A stretch of DNA of 50,761 nt. It comes from Candidatus Sulfuritelmatomonas gaucii (GTDB lineage: Bacteria; Acidobacteriota; Terriglobia; Terriglobales; Acidobacteriaceae). Shown piece after piece: positions 17,310-24,953 of this stretch; the first letter of the stretch is position 1, and every line of letters begins with the position of its first letter. The translations under genes were made by a program, and so were the position numbers. The notes beneath the pieces are model-generated. The model was not told the origin of the DNA. It saw only the letters and a list, made by a program, of their open reading frames with translations, and ran no database searches. Where the stretch lies: the NCBI GenBank assembly GCA_900290245.1, contig OKRB01000098.1, forward strand, positions 63,492 through 114,252, given 5' to 3'.

Positions 17310-18717
17310 GAATGGCCTCCTCAACGGCGGGCTTCGCCAGCGGTGCCACCCGTTCCGCCGCGGCATCTAGCGCCTTCCGCACGCGTTCCCGCGCCGTTCC
17401 ACCGATCACATCATGGCAATCGAGCGTGGCCTCGAGCGTGACGGCGGCGTAGAAGTCCTCGCCGAACTCGCCGCCAAACTGGCGCAGCTCATCAAGCGTC
17501 AGCCCATCCAGTTCCACACCCTTTTCCATCGCAAAGCGCACCGCGTGGCCGACCTTTTCGTGCGCGGTGCGGAACGGCACGCCCTTGTGCACAAGGTACG
17601 TGGCCGCGGCCATTGCATTCAGATAACCCGACTGCGCGGCCGCCAGCATCCGGCCATGACGGAAGCAAAGCGCTCGCGTGAACTTCGGCAGAACCTGCAA
17701 CATCCCCTCCACTGCATCGGCCGCCGCGAACACCGGCTCCTGCGTCTCCTGCAAGTCTTTATTGTAAGCAAGCGGCAACCCCTTCAGCAGCGTGGAGAGC
17801 GTCGTAGCTGCGCCCAGCAGGCTTCCACACTTGCCGCGCAGCAGCTCAGTCAAATCGGGATTCTTCTTCTGCGGCATGGCGCTCGACCCGGTCGAAAAAC
17901 TTTCCCGTAGCTCGACAAATCCAAACTCGTTCGTCGCGAACAGCGTAATCTCCTCAGCGAATCGCGAAATATGAACGCCAAGCACAGATGCCGCCTGCGC
18001 GAACTCCAAAGCAAAGTCGCGATCGCTCGTTGCGTCCATCGAGTTCGCGGTCGGCGCTGCAAATCCCAGCTCCCGCGCGGCAATCGTGCGATCGAGTGCG
18101 AGCGTCGCTCCGGCCACCGCGCCCGAGCCCAGCGGGCAAACATTCAGCCGCTCTGAACAATCCTTGAGCCGCGAAACATCGCGCAGGATCATCTCCACGT
18201 AAGCCAGCAGCCAGTGCGCCACCAGCACAGGCTCAGCGCGCTGAAGGTGCGTATAGCTCGGCATCACCGCATCGCCCGCAGTGTGCGCCAACTCGATCAG
18301 CGCCTCGGCCCACCGCGCCAAATCTTCGATCTCATGCACAATTGTTTTGCGCACATAGAGCCGCATGTCGGTCGCAATCTGCTCGTTGCGGCTGCGCCCT
18401 GTATGCAGCCTGAGCCCAAGTGATCCGACCCTCTCCACAAGCTTCAGCTCGACAAAGTGATGAATGTCCTCTGCCGACGCATGTTCGCGCACGAGCGCCT
18501 GGCCGGCCTCCGTCGTGTACTCCACGGCGATCGCATCCAGCGCGGCCCTCAGCTCCGCAGTTTCCGCCTCAGTGAGAACGTGCGCCGCGCAAAGAGCAGA
18601 TGCATGCGCCTTGCTGGCGGCAATCTCCTGCGGCAGCAATCGCCAGTCAAACGGCAGCGACCGTTGCCACGTCTCGAATTGTGGATCGAGCGGCTCGCGA
18701 AAGCGGCCGGACCACAT
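17296..18717 (-). CDS. argH: Argininosuccinate lyase
   Basis: ArgH cleaves argininosuccinate to arginine and fumarate, the final step of the pathway, as a cytoplasmic tetramer. The fumarase/aspartase superfamily signature GSSAMPQKKNPD is present, with HTGRSRNEQIATD and the catalytic-region segment PSYTHLQRAEPVL. The start at 18717 (MWSGRFREPLD) gives 473 residues and matches the family; the frame runs 23 codons further upstream, but that part is translated from a low-complexity intergenic repeat (18722-18782) and is rejected. It overlaps the downstream acetyltransferase gene by 14 bp. Confidence 0.95.
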   Translation of the reverse strand: MWSGRFREPLDPQFETWQRSLPFDWRLLPQEIAASKAHASALCAAHVLTEAETAELRAALDAIAVEYTTEAGQALVREHASAEDIHHFVELKLVERVGSLGLRLHTGRSRNEQIATDMRLYVRKTIVHEIEDLARWAEALIELAHTAGDAVMPSYTHLQRAEPVLVAHWLLAYVEMILRDVSRLKDCSERLNVCPLGSGAVAGATLALDRTIAARELGFAAPTANSMDATSDRDFALEFAQAASVLGVHISRFAEEITLFATNEFGFVELRESFSTGSSAMPQKKNPDLTELLRGKCGSLLGAATTLSTLLKGLPLAYNKDLQETQEPVFAAADAVEGMLQVLPKFTRALCFRHGRMLAAAQSGYLNAMAAATYLVHKGVPFRTAHEKVGHAVRFAMEKGVELDGLTLDELRQFGGEFGEDFYAAVTLEATLDCHDVIGGTARERVRKALDAAAERVAPLAKPAVEEAIHAGA

Positions 18718-18721
18718 TTTC

Positions 18722-18782
18722 ACTTCGGTCCCTCTTTCTCTGATCTCTCGTCCCTGATCCCTGACCCGTCTCTCACTGTCCG
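18722..18782 (-). repeat. Low-complexity word repeat between argF and argH (GGGATCAGGGA type)
   Basis: On the minus strand this short gap reads as imperfect repeats of GGGTCAGGGATCAGGGACGAGAG-like words ending just before the argH start. The same vocabulary recurs at 40945-40977, upstream of ribE. The repeat extends into the last bases of argF and was probably inserted or expanded between the two genes. Confidence 0.6.
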
Positions 18783-19822
18783 CCATTCACCGTCTGCCGA
18801 AAACTAGCCGTGTTCGCCAGCCCGCCCAGCAGCAACAGCAGCAGCGCCTTCTGCGCGTGCAACCGGTTCTCCGCCTGGTCGAAAACAATGGACTGCGGGC
18901 TGTCGATCACCGCGTCCGTTACTTCCTCGCCGCGCCGCGCCGGCAGACAGTGCATGAACACCGCATGCGACGCAGCCTTCTGCATCAGTGCCTCGTTCAC
19001 CTGGAACGGCCGGAAGATCGGCGCGCGCTTAGTCGACTCGTGCTCCATGCCCATGCTCACGCACACGTCGGTGTAAACAGCGTCTGCGCCCTCCACCGCG
19101 GCATGCGGATCCTGCAGGAGCTTCACCTCGCATTGATTCTTCTCGGCCATCTCGCGCGCCGCCGTCACAATCTCAATGTCAGGCGAGTAGCCGCGCGGCG
19201 TGGCCACGGTCACATTTGCTCCCAATTGCGCGCCGGTCAGCATCAGCGAGTGGCACACATTGTTGCCGTCGCCCACGTAAGCAAAATTCAAACCCGCAGC
19301 CGTTCCGAAATGTTCCTCCAGGGTCATGAAATCGGCGAGCGCCTGGCAGGGATGTTCGAAATCGGAAAGCGCATTGATGATTGGCACGCGCGAGTTGACG
19401 GCCATCTCGGTGATGGTGTCGTGCGCGTAGGTGCGCAGCACAATTACGTCCACCCAGCGCTCCAGGTTGCGCGCCACGTCGGCAATCGTCTCGCGCTCGC
19501 CCAGCGGTGAATTGGTCTGGTCGACGAAGATCGCATTCCCTCCCATGGTGTTGATGCCGGTTTCGAAGGCCAGGCGCGTGCGCAGGCTTACCTTCTCGAA
19601 CATCAGCACCATCTGCTTGGCATCGAGCGCATGCCGGTACTCGCGCGGATTGCGCTTGACGTCGTGCCCCAGCTTCAGAATGGCGCGCACCTCGCCGCTC
19701 GAGAGATCGGAAATCGAGCATAAATCCTCGCCGGCCATCCGCGCCGCGGCGGCCAGAACATCGGGGTCCTTCTGCACTGGAACGGCGCTATCCTTGCGTT
19801 CCATCGTCGTTCTGCTAGCCAT
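18773..19822 (-). CDS. argF: Ornithine carbamoyltransferase
   Basis: ArgF condenses ornithine and carbamoyl phosphate to citrulline. The carbamoyl-phosphate loop reads EKVSLRTRLAFE, with Leu where STRTR is usual; HPCQALADFMT, DVCVSMGMEHE and the ornithine-side MHCLPARRGEEV are all conserved. The ATG at 19822 (MASRTT) is preceded by AGGAGG at a good distance, giving 349 residues, about 35 more than usual at the N-terminus; an internal Met (MERKDSAV) is an alternative. It overlaps argD by 8 bp. The SMG and HCLPA motifs favour ornithine over acetylornithine as substrate, but this is inference. Confidence 0.93.
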   Translation of the reverse strand: MASRTTMERKDSAVPVQKDPDVLAAAARMAGEDLCSISDLSSGEVRAILKLGHDVKRNPREYRHALDAKQMVLMFEKVSLRTRLAFETGINTMGGNAIFVDQTNSPLGERETIADVARNLERWVDVIVLRTYAHDTITEMAVNSRVPIINALSDFEHPCQALADFMTLEEHFGTAAGLNFAYVGDGNNVCHSLMLTGAQLGANVTVATPRGYSPDIEIVTAAREMAEKNQCEVKLLQDPHAAVEGADAVYTDVCVSMGMEHESTKRAPIFRPFQVNEALMQKAASHAVFMHCLPARRGEEVTDAVIDSPQSIVFDQAENRLHAQKALLLLLLGGLANTASFRQTVNGGQ

Positions 19823-21071
19823 GAAGTTTTCCTCCTGCGTGCGCGCTGTGCGTCGCCGCGTGTTCAGTGAAGATTTCGTCGAGTGCTTCGATCGCCGCGT
19901 CCACATGCGCGCGTTCCACGATGAACGGCGGCAGGAAACGCAGAACGGTCTCACTGGTGCAGTTGATCAGGATCCGCCGCTTGAGCATCTCGGCCACGGT
20001 CAGCTTCGCCAGATCCGCGGAATCCAATTCGGCGGCAATCATCAAGCCCTTGCCGCGCACATCGATGATGCTTTCATGCCGTGTGGCGAGCGAGCGCAGC
20101 CGCTCCTGGAAGTACTTGCCCATCTCCGTCGCATGCGCCAGCAGGCCTTCCTTCTCAATCGTGTCAATCACGGCGATGCCCACGGCGCACGCCAGCGGCC
20201 CTCCGCCAAATGTAGTGCCATGCATCCCGGCGTGCATCACGCGCGCAACTTCTTCCGTGCAAAGCACCGCGCCCAGCGGGATGCCGCCCGCAAGCGGCTT
20301 GGCCAGCGTGGTCACGTCGGGTTGAATCCCATAATGCTGATACGCGCACCACTTTCCCGTGCGCCCCATGCCCGCCTGGATCTCATCCACAATCAGCAAC
20401 GCTCGAGTCGAGCTGGCCAGCGCGCGCGCCTCCGCAAAAAACTCTGGCGTCAGCGGCCGCACGCCGCCTTCACCCTGGATGGCCTCAACCAGGATCGCGC
20501 AGACCTCGTTCGAAAACTTTGCGCGCAGATCGGCAACGTCGTTGAAGCGGACAAACTCAACGCCCGGAACCACCGGCCCAAACGGCTCGCGATATTTCGC
20601 CTTATACGTGGTCGCCATCGACCCAAAGGTGCGCCCATGAAAACTTTGCTCCATCGCCAGAAACTTCGTGCCAATCTCTTTGCCCTCGCTGCGCCTCAAC
20701 CCTGCATAGGCGCGCGCCAGCTTCAGCGCTCCCTCCCACGCCTCTGTTCCCGTGTTAGCAAAGAAAGCGCGGTCCAGTCCCGTGCGCTCCGTCAGGCGCA
20801 GCGCCAGCTCCGCCTGCCCCTCGTGATAGTAGAGATTCGAAACGTGAATCAGCGCGCGGCTTTGCCGGGCAATCGTTTCCACAATCGCCGGATGGTTGTA
20901 GCCGAGCGCGTTTACGCCAATGCCGCTGAGCAGATCGAGATAGCGATCGCCCTTTTCGTCGATCAGGTGCACGCCTTCGCCGCCGGCAAAAAGCACCGGG
21001 CTCCGATCGTAAGTGGTAAGCAGCAGCCGCGCTTCTGCGGCACGAATCTCGTCCAGTTTCATCCTTGACAT
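19815..21071 (-). CDS. argD: Acetylornithine aminotransferase
   Basis: ArgD is a class III PLP-dependent transaminase of 418 residues that converts N-acetylglutamate semialdehyde to N-acetylornithine. Visible features are the early YLDLLSGIGVNALGYNHP, the PLP-phosphate region FFANTGTEAWEGALKLAR, the HGRTFGSMATT segment, the cofactor Asp in LLIVDEIQAGMGRTG, and the Schiff-base lysine in TTLAKPLAGGIPLGA. ATG 21071 was kept; a second Met at codon 4 is possible. It sits within the arginine operon, separated from argB by a 101-bp gap holding a REP-like element. Confidence 0.95.
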   Translation of the reverse strand: MSRMKLDEIRAAEARLLLTTYDRSPVLFAGGEGVHLIDEKGDRYLDLLSGIGVNALGYNHPAIVETIARQSRALIHVSNLYYHEGQAELALRLTERTGLDRAFFANTGTEAWEGALKLARAYAGLRRSEGKEIGTKFLAMEQSFHGRTFGSMATTYKAKYREPFGPVVPGVEFVRFNDVADLRAKFSNEVCAILVEAIQGEGGVRPLTPEFFAEARALASSTRALLIVDEIQAGMGRTGKWCAYQHYGIQPDVTTLAKPLAGGIPLGAVLCTEEVARVMHAGMHGTTFGGGPLACAVGIAVIDTIEKEGLLAHATEMGKYFQERLRSLATRHESIIDVRGKGLMIAAELDSADLAKLTVAEMLKRRILINCTSETVLRFLPPFIVERAHVDAAIEALDEIFTEHAATHSAHAGGKLHG

Positions 21072-21087
21072 ACCTCCTAGAATTGCT

Positions 21088-21150
21088 CAGGGGCTAAAGC
21101 CCACTGTTTTTTGCCTCCAGTTCGGCACGACTAAAGTCGTGCCCTGACAC
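21088..21150. repeat. REP-like palindromic element (copy 2) between argB and argD
   Basis: The gap holds GGGGCTAAAGCCC followed about 25 bases later by GGCACGACTAAAGTCGTGCC-CTGACAC. The second part matches the element at 8335-8361 in 25 of 27 positions when reversed. Both halves are palindromic and could fold in RNA. The copy interrupts an otherwise tightly packed operon. Confidence 0.75.
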
Positions 21151-21172
21151 AAAGCATCGATTCAAGCAACCG

Positions 21173-21955
21173 TCACGCCACCATCACTTCCGTCCCATGC
21201 GCCACGCGCGCGCTGCACAAATCGGGCAAAGAACCCGCGGCCTCCGCGGGTAGAATCCGCACGCGCTTCACTCCGTTCAACAAAGCCTCGCGGCAGGCGC
21301 CCAGCTTGGGCAGCATGCCGCCGGTAATGATCGCGCTCTTGGCCATTTCCGCGATCTGGTCGATCGAGAGCCACCGGAGCACTTCACCGTTGGCTCCCTT
21401 CACGCCCGAAACATCCGTAAGAAACACCAGCGCATCGGCGCGGCAAGCTACGGCGCATGCCGCCGCCATCTCGTCGGCGTTGATGTTGTAATACTCGCCG
21501 TCAAATCCCAAAGCCATGGAGCAAATCACCGGCACGCCGTTCATCTGCCAGATGGCCTCAATCCATCGTGGATCGCTGGCTGCAATCTCGCCCACGTAGC
21601 CCAGATCAGGCGCCGTCCGCTTCTTGCGCGCGCGGAAAAGCAATCCATCGCCGCCGGAAAGCCCAATCGCCGGCTGCCCCAGCGAGCCCAGCGCGGCCAC
21701 CAATCCCTTGTTCACACGCCCAGCGAACACCATCAGCGCCACGTCGCGCGTCTCGGCATCGGTCACGCGCAGGCCGTCAATAAATTCGCTCTGCTTGCCC
21801 AGCGCCTTCAGCGTCCGCGTCAACTGCAAGCCTCCGCCGTGAACCACCGCCACCTGGTTGCCGTCGCGCACCAGTTCGGCAATGGCCCGCATCGAGCCGT
21901 CAAGCAGTGTCGGAGTCTCGAGGCCCGCGCCGCCGAGCTTGATCACGTACTTCAT
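21173..21955 (-). CDS. argB: Acetylglutamate kinase
   Basis: ArgB phosphorylates N-acetylglutamate with ATP, the second step of arginine synthesis. The 260-residue protein shows the amino-acid-kinase fold: the N-terminal YVIKLGGAGLE, the glycine-rich substrate loop AVVHGGGLQLTRTLKALGK, NINADEMAAACAVACRADAL near the nucleotide site, and the late ITGGMLPKLGACREAL. The length is that of short, E. coli-like ArgB enzymes, which usually lack the N-terminal helix used for arginine feedback control. It lies between argC and argD. Confidence 0.94.
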   Translation of the reverse strand: MKYVIKLGGAGLETPTLLDGSMRAIAELVRDGNQVAVVHGGGLQLTRTLKALGKQSEFIDGLRVTDAETRDVALMVFAGRVNKGLVAALGSLGQPAIGLSGGDGLLFRARKKRTAPDLGYVGEIAASDPRWIEAIWQMNGVPVICSMALGFDGEYYNINADEMAAACAVACRADALVFLTDVSGVKGANGEVLRWLSIDQIAEMAKSAIITGGMLPKLGACREALLNGVKRVRILPAEAAGSLPDLCSARVAHGTEVMVA

Positions 21956-21977
21956 TCACGATCCTCCGCGGCAAATT

Positions 21978-23045
21978 TCATTGAAGGCCCTCCGCTTCCG
22001 GCCAGCCCAGCATCACGTTCAGGTTCTGCACCGCCTGGCCCGCAGCCCCCTTCATCAGGTTGTCGAGACAACTCACGATCACCGCGCGGTGTCCGCTCGC
22101 GTCCAGTTGGAATCCGATATCGGCGTAGTTCGTCCGTACCGAATACTGAATCTGCGGCAACGATTTTTCGTAAATCCGCACCATAGGACTGCCGTCGAAA
22201 AACTCGCGATAGACCTGCGCCACGTCTTCGTGCGTCTGCGCCTTCTTGAAGCGCACGTAAATCGTCGACAAAATCCCGCGCGGAATAGGCAGAAGGTGTG
22301 GCGTGAAGGTCATCTGGCACGCCGTCACGCCGATCTGTTCCAGCAATTCGCCGGTGTGGCGATGCGTGAAGACGCCGTAGGCCGAAAGATTGTCGGCCGC
22401 ATACATAAAGTGCGTCCTGGCCGTGGGATTCTTCCCTGCGCCGCTCACGCCGCTCTTGGCATCGGCAATCATGCCGTGTTTCAGGTCAACCATCCCCGCC
22501 GCGACCAGCGGCTTCAGCGGCAGAATGATCGATGTGGCGTAGCACCCGGGATTGGCAACCAGCCGCGCGCCCGCAATCTGCTTGCGATAGAGCTCAGGCA
22601 TTCCGTAAACGGCTTCCGCCTGCGTTGCCGCGGCCAACTCCGTTCCTTCGTCCTCAAAGCCGTAAACGGCGCGATTGGCCTCGTCGCTCAGCCGCCACGC
22701 CCCGCTCAGGTCGATCACCCGCATGCCGCGCTTCAGCGCTTCAGGTGCCCACTCGCGCGATTGCTCATGCGGCGTGGCCAGGAACAACACGTCAACTCCG
22801 AGCGTGGTGAGGAGCTCCCAGGAGAACGGCTCCATCTTCAGGGTGCTGACTCTGCTGTTGTCGCCGAGTTGCGGATGAATCTCGGCAAGCGGAACGCCGC
22901 CGTGCGCCAGGTCCTTCGCGTCCACGCGCCCTGCAAAAACCGGCGGCTTGCCCTGCAGGTGCGGATGACGCAGCAACAGCCGCGCCAGCTCCGCGCCGGC
23001 ATATCCCGTTACTCCCAGAACCCCTGTTTGAACCGTCTTCGTCAT
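21978..23045 (-). CDS. argC: N-acetyl-gamma-glutamyl-phosphate reductase
   Basis: ArgC reduces N-acetylglutamyl phosphate to the semialdehyde with NADPH. The 355-residue protein starts with the nucleotide-binding GVLGVTGYAGAELARLLLRHP, has the catalytic cysteine in VANPGCYATSIILPL, and contains SGVSGAGKNPT and THRHTGELLEQI segments typical of the family. The ATG at 23045 (MTKTVQ) forms an ATGA overlap with the argR stop and so is preferred to an upstream in-frame start. It is the first enzyme gene behind the regulator. Confidence 0.95.
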   Translation of the reverse strand: MTKTVQTGVLGVTGYAGAELARLLLRHPHLQGKPPVFAGRVDAKDLAHGGVPLAEIHPQLGDNSRVSTLKMEPFSWELLTTLGVDVLFLATPHEQSREWAPEALKRGMRVIDLSGAWRLSDEANRAVYGFEDEGTELAAATQAEAVYGMPELYRKQIAGARLVANPGCYATSIILPLKPLVAAGMVDLKHGMIADAKSGVSGAGKNPTARTHFMYAADNLSAYGVFTHRHTGELLEQIGVTACQMTFTPHLLPIPRGILSTIYVRFKKAQTHEDVAQVYREFFDGSPMVRIYEKSLPQIQYSVRTNYADIGFQLDASGHRAVIVSCLDNLMKGAAGQAVQNLNVMLGWPEAEGLQ

Positions 23046-23497
23046 CCCCGCAACATCGTCCTTAAACGGGCTGCCACTTCGCCTGCGTGGCGCGTGTCCG
23101 TGCAAATAATCAGAACCGTATCGTCGCCGGCGATCGTTCCCACCACTTCGGGCCATTGCTCGCGATCGAGCGCCGCCGCCACCGGCTGCGCCCCGCCCAT
23201 CGCCGTGGCCAATACCACCTGGTTCATCGCCTGCCGCACGCGCAGCCCGAAGCTATCAATCATCTCGCTGAACGACGGCGGCTGGTCGTCTTCCACTTCC
23301 GGCTCTTCCGCGTGTCCATTGGGCAGCGAATAGCCGCCGGGCCCCTTGAACAGCCGCAGCTCGTGCATATCGCGCGAAAGCGTCGCCTGCGTCACATGGA
23401 TTCCGCGTCGTCGCAGCTTGCGGCGCAGCTCGTCCTGGCTCGAGACATGCGAGCTCGTCAGCACTTCGCGAATCACGTTGAGGCGTTGCGTCTTCAT
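23042..23497 (-). CDS. argR: Arginine repressor ArgR
   Basis: ArgR binds ARG-box operators as an arginine-bound hexamer. The 151-residue protein has the N-terminal winged helix (HVSSQDELRRKLRRRGIHVT and QATLSRDMHELRLFK) and the C-terminal oligomerisation/arginine-binding domain with VVGTIAGDDTVLIIC, where the GDDT aspartates bind arginine. ATG 23497 (MKTQRLN) matches the family start; the frame opens 11 codons earlier. It is the first gene of the arg operon, and its own promoter carries ARG-box-like sites, implying autoregulation with the biosynthetic genes. Confidence 0.94.
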   Translation of the reverse strand: MKTQRLNVIREVLTSSHVSSQDELRRKLRRRGIHVTQATLSRDMHELRLFKGPGGYSLPNGHAEEPEVEDDQPPSFSEMIDSFGLRVRQAMNQVVLATAMGGAQPVAAALDREQWPEVVGTIAGDDTVLIICTDTRHAGEVAARLRTMLRG

Positions 23498-23532
23498 GGT
23501 CGTGTACCGGCCCGATTCCGGCAAAAGCAAAC

Positions 23533-23558
23533 GCGCGGTCCCCGGCCGGAAACCGCGC
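23533..23558 (-). promoter_or_regulatory. Stem-loop at the 5' end of the arg operon leader
   Basis: GCGCGGT and ACCGCGC form a 7-bp GC-only-ended stem, with a further CCGGCCGG palindrome in the loop. It would sit at the extreme 5' end of an mRNA begun at the proposed promoter, and in transcript orientation it is followed by GTTTGCTTTTG. It may stabilise the mRNA or act as an attenuator. Confidence 0.4.
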
Positions 23559-23596
23559 TTGAATAAATATACAACTCAAGTGAATAAGTATGCAAG
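23558..23596. promoter_or_regulatory. Pair of ARG-box-like ArgR operators
   Basis: TGAATAAATATACA begins at 23560 and TGAATAAGTATGCA at 23581. Both resemble the palindromic ArgR consensus TGAATWWWWATTCA, strongest in the left half. Their 21-bp offset equals two 18-bp boxes with a 3-bp spacer, the classical E. coli arrangement. A third, better-matching sequence (TGCATAATTATTCC) starts at 23640. Confidence 0.65.
23566..23595 (-). promoter_or_regulatory. Proposed promoter of the argR-argC-B-D-F-H-A operon
   Basis: On the minus strand TTGCAT (23590-23595) and TATATT (23566-23571) are separated by 18 bases, a plausible sigma-70 type promoter. Transcription would begin near 23559, about 60 bases before the argR ATG. 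Both hexamers overlap the ARG-box-like sites, so a bound repressor would exclude RNA polymerase. Confidence 0.6.
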
Positions 23597-23721
23597 GGTT
23601 ATTTCAGGGTGATTATGTACTTCACACAAGGAAAATCCATGCATAATTATTCCAATTGGCGGGGAACTCCAACAGAGTGTTTCACTTTACACAAGGTGTG
23701 CCCCGATGGGAGGATTGGGGC

Positions 23722-24072
23722 ATGGCTGACTTGGATCATGCTTGGCTTAAATGGCGTGCTGCCCTCTGGCCGCTTGGAGGCACCGTGCTAGGGCTTGTCG
23801 TGATGCCTGTTGCCATCGAGCAATATCCAGAGGTATTCAAGGAATCCCAGTGGATTCTTCCTGTCTCGGTATTGTTTGTCGCCGCGTGCTGGGTCGCCCC
23901 ATTGTTCTTTCACGAGCGAGCAATGAGGAGTTGGAACTGGAGTCGGAAGAAATTCGGCTTAATAGTAACACTTGTGGGCGTAATTATTCTTTCTGGAAGC
24001 TGTTTCTACGGATTGCGTGGGCTTTATCATCTTCACGTTCAACATCTTGAAGAGCGCTTGGCTCAAAACTAG
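23722..24072 (+). CDS. Small membrane protein (hypothetical); probable N-terminal part of an interrupted gene
   Basis: The 116-residue product has three hydrophobic segments: WPLGGTVLGLVVMPVAI, WILPVSVLFVAACWVAPLFF, and FGLIVTLVGVIILSGSCFY. It ends HVQHLEERLAQN at a TAG (24070-24072). ATG 23722 is supported by GGGAGG about 8 bases upstream. The frame continues without another stop directly into the next gene, through PPQGGPPQGQQ, which reads as a natural proline-rich linker. The two were therefore probably one protein of about 342 residues. The lower GC content of the patch suggests acquired DNA. No family is recognised. Confidence 0.6.
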   Translation: MADLDHAWLKWRAALWPLGGTVLGLVVMPVAIEQYPEVFKESQWILPVSVLFVAACWVAPLFFHERAMRSWNWSRKKFGLIVTLVGVIILSGSCFYGLRGLYHLHVQHLEERLAQN

Positions 24073-24750
24073 CCGCCGCAAGGGGGTCCACCGCAGGGCC
24101 AACAAGTGGTTGCATTACCACCTCTGCCATCAAACCAGCCACCCCTACCGAGGGCGGGGACCATTAAAGCAGCAAGTAAAGCATCGCCACCAAAGCAGTC
24201 CGAACCGTCTGTATCTCTGTCAGCTTACCTCCAACCGGACGAGGCCTATCTCGAAGGTACGTTGCTTGCGGGAATTGTGTGGGATAAGAAGTTTGTTGAC
24301 GTTCGGCTCGATATTGCCAATGGATCGATCGCTGTACAAAACCTAGATTTTCTCGTTCGGTTGGATACAAGCATTGCGGGAATGGGTCAGATAAGCCAAT
24401 TTCCCGAAATTACTGCGTTCCCTGCACAGACAATACCTCCAGCGTGGATCGAGGGAACAGATTCCCAGGGCAACCCTATTTCTATTCCGGTAACGCAAGC
24501 GACTGGCATGGCGGCTATAAGCCCTGTGTACAGGGTGCATTGCGCGGAGATCTTTGCCAATACAGTCGTTCACTTCTCCATTGCCTCAGTTGCCTTGAAC
24601 CCGCCAGAAAACGGGCAGATAGCTCAGCAACTTTTCGCGCCCCGAAGACCGCCTAGAGTAATTATGGTCAAAGGAAAGTATGAAAGCCGTGAAACAATTC
24701 CCGTTACGATCCGCCCTCTCGACTTTTCATACGAATTCAAGCAGCAGTGA
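24073..24750 (+). CDS. Hypothetical soluble domain downstream of an in-frame TAG
   Basis: This segment is in the same frame as the membrane protein before it and is separated from it only by one TAG. It begins with a Pro/Gln-rich linker (PPQGGPPQGQQ, then LPPLPSNQPPLPRAG) and continues as a beta-rich domain (FVDVRLDIANGSIAVQNLDF, TIPVTIRPLDFSYEFKQQ). If translated separately, the first usable start is GTG 24106, giving 214 residues, but no ribosome binding site is evident. The domain is not recognised. Translation as a separate protein, TAG readthrough, recent nonsense mutation or a sequence error are all possible. Confidence 0.5.
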   Translation, partial: PPQGGPPQGQQVVALPPLPSNQPPLPRAGTIKAASKASPPKQSEPSVSLSAYLQPDEAYLEGTLLAGIVWDKKFVDVRLDIANGSIAVQNLDFLVRLDTSIAGMGQISQFPEITAFPAQTIPPAWIEGTDSQGNPISIPVTQATGMAAISPVYRVHCAEIFANTVVHFSIASVALNPPENGQIAQQLFAPRRPPRVIMVKGKYESRETIPVTIRPLDFSYEFKQQ

Positions 24751-24930
24751 GCTTTTTGTACTCCAATACGGGCGCATCAATGAGTTTCATCATCGTGTCG
24801 CGGAACAGGTAAGGATTATGGTGATTGTTAAACCGAAACGTCATTTCATCGAGGTAGGCCGGAAGATGCCTGGCCCAAACCTAATGCCACGATTCCACAA
24901 TCCCGCGTTCTAGCCCATGACCGCCTAAAC
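24737..24930 (-). mobile_element. Decayed 3' end of an IS1595/ISXO2-type transposase gene
   Basis: Read on the minus strand, the sequence encodes HLPAYLDEMTFRFNNHH and then NPYLFRDTMMKLI, ending at TGA 24737-24739. This is the pattern seen at the C-terminus of ISXO2-like (IS1595 family) transposases (HLPxYLDExxFRFN). Upstream in the same frame are ERGIVESWH and then an in-frame TAG where the family has more coding sequence. No N-terminal part, DDE motif or terminal inverted repeats were found, so it is a remnant. It overlaps the 3' end of the preceding hypothetical gene by 14 bp. Confidence 0.75.
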
Positions 24931-24953
24931 GCGGCGCAATTTTTCCGACCTCC

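Noticed and set aside
23619..23695. Direct repeat CTTYACACAAGG (two copies about 65 bp apart) as a transposon end or operator
   Set aside because: Matches 11 of 12 bases, but no target duplication or partner element was found; left as an uninterpreted coincidence.
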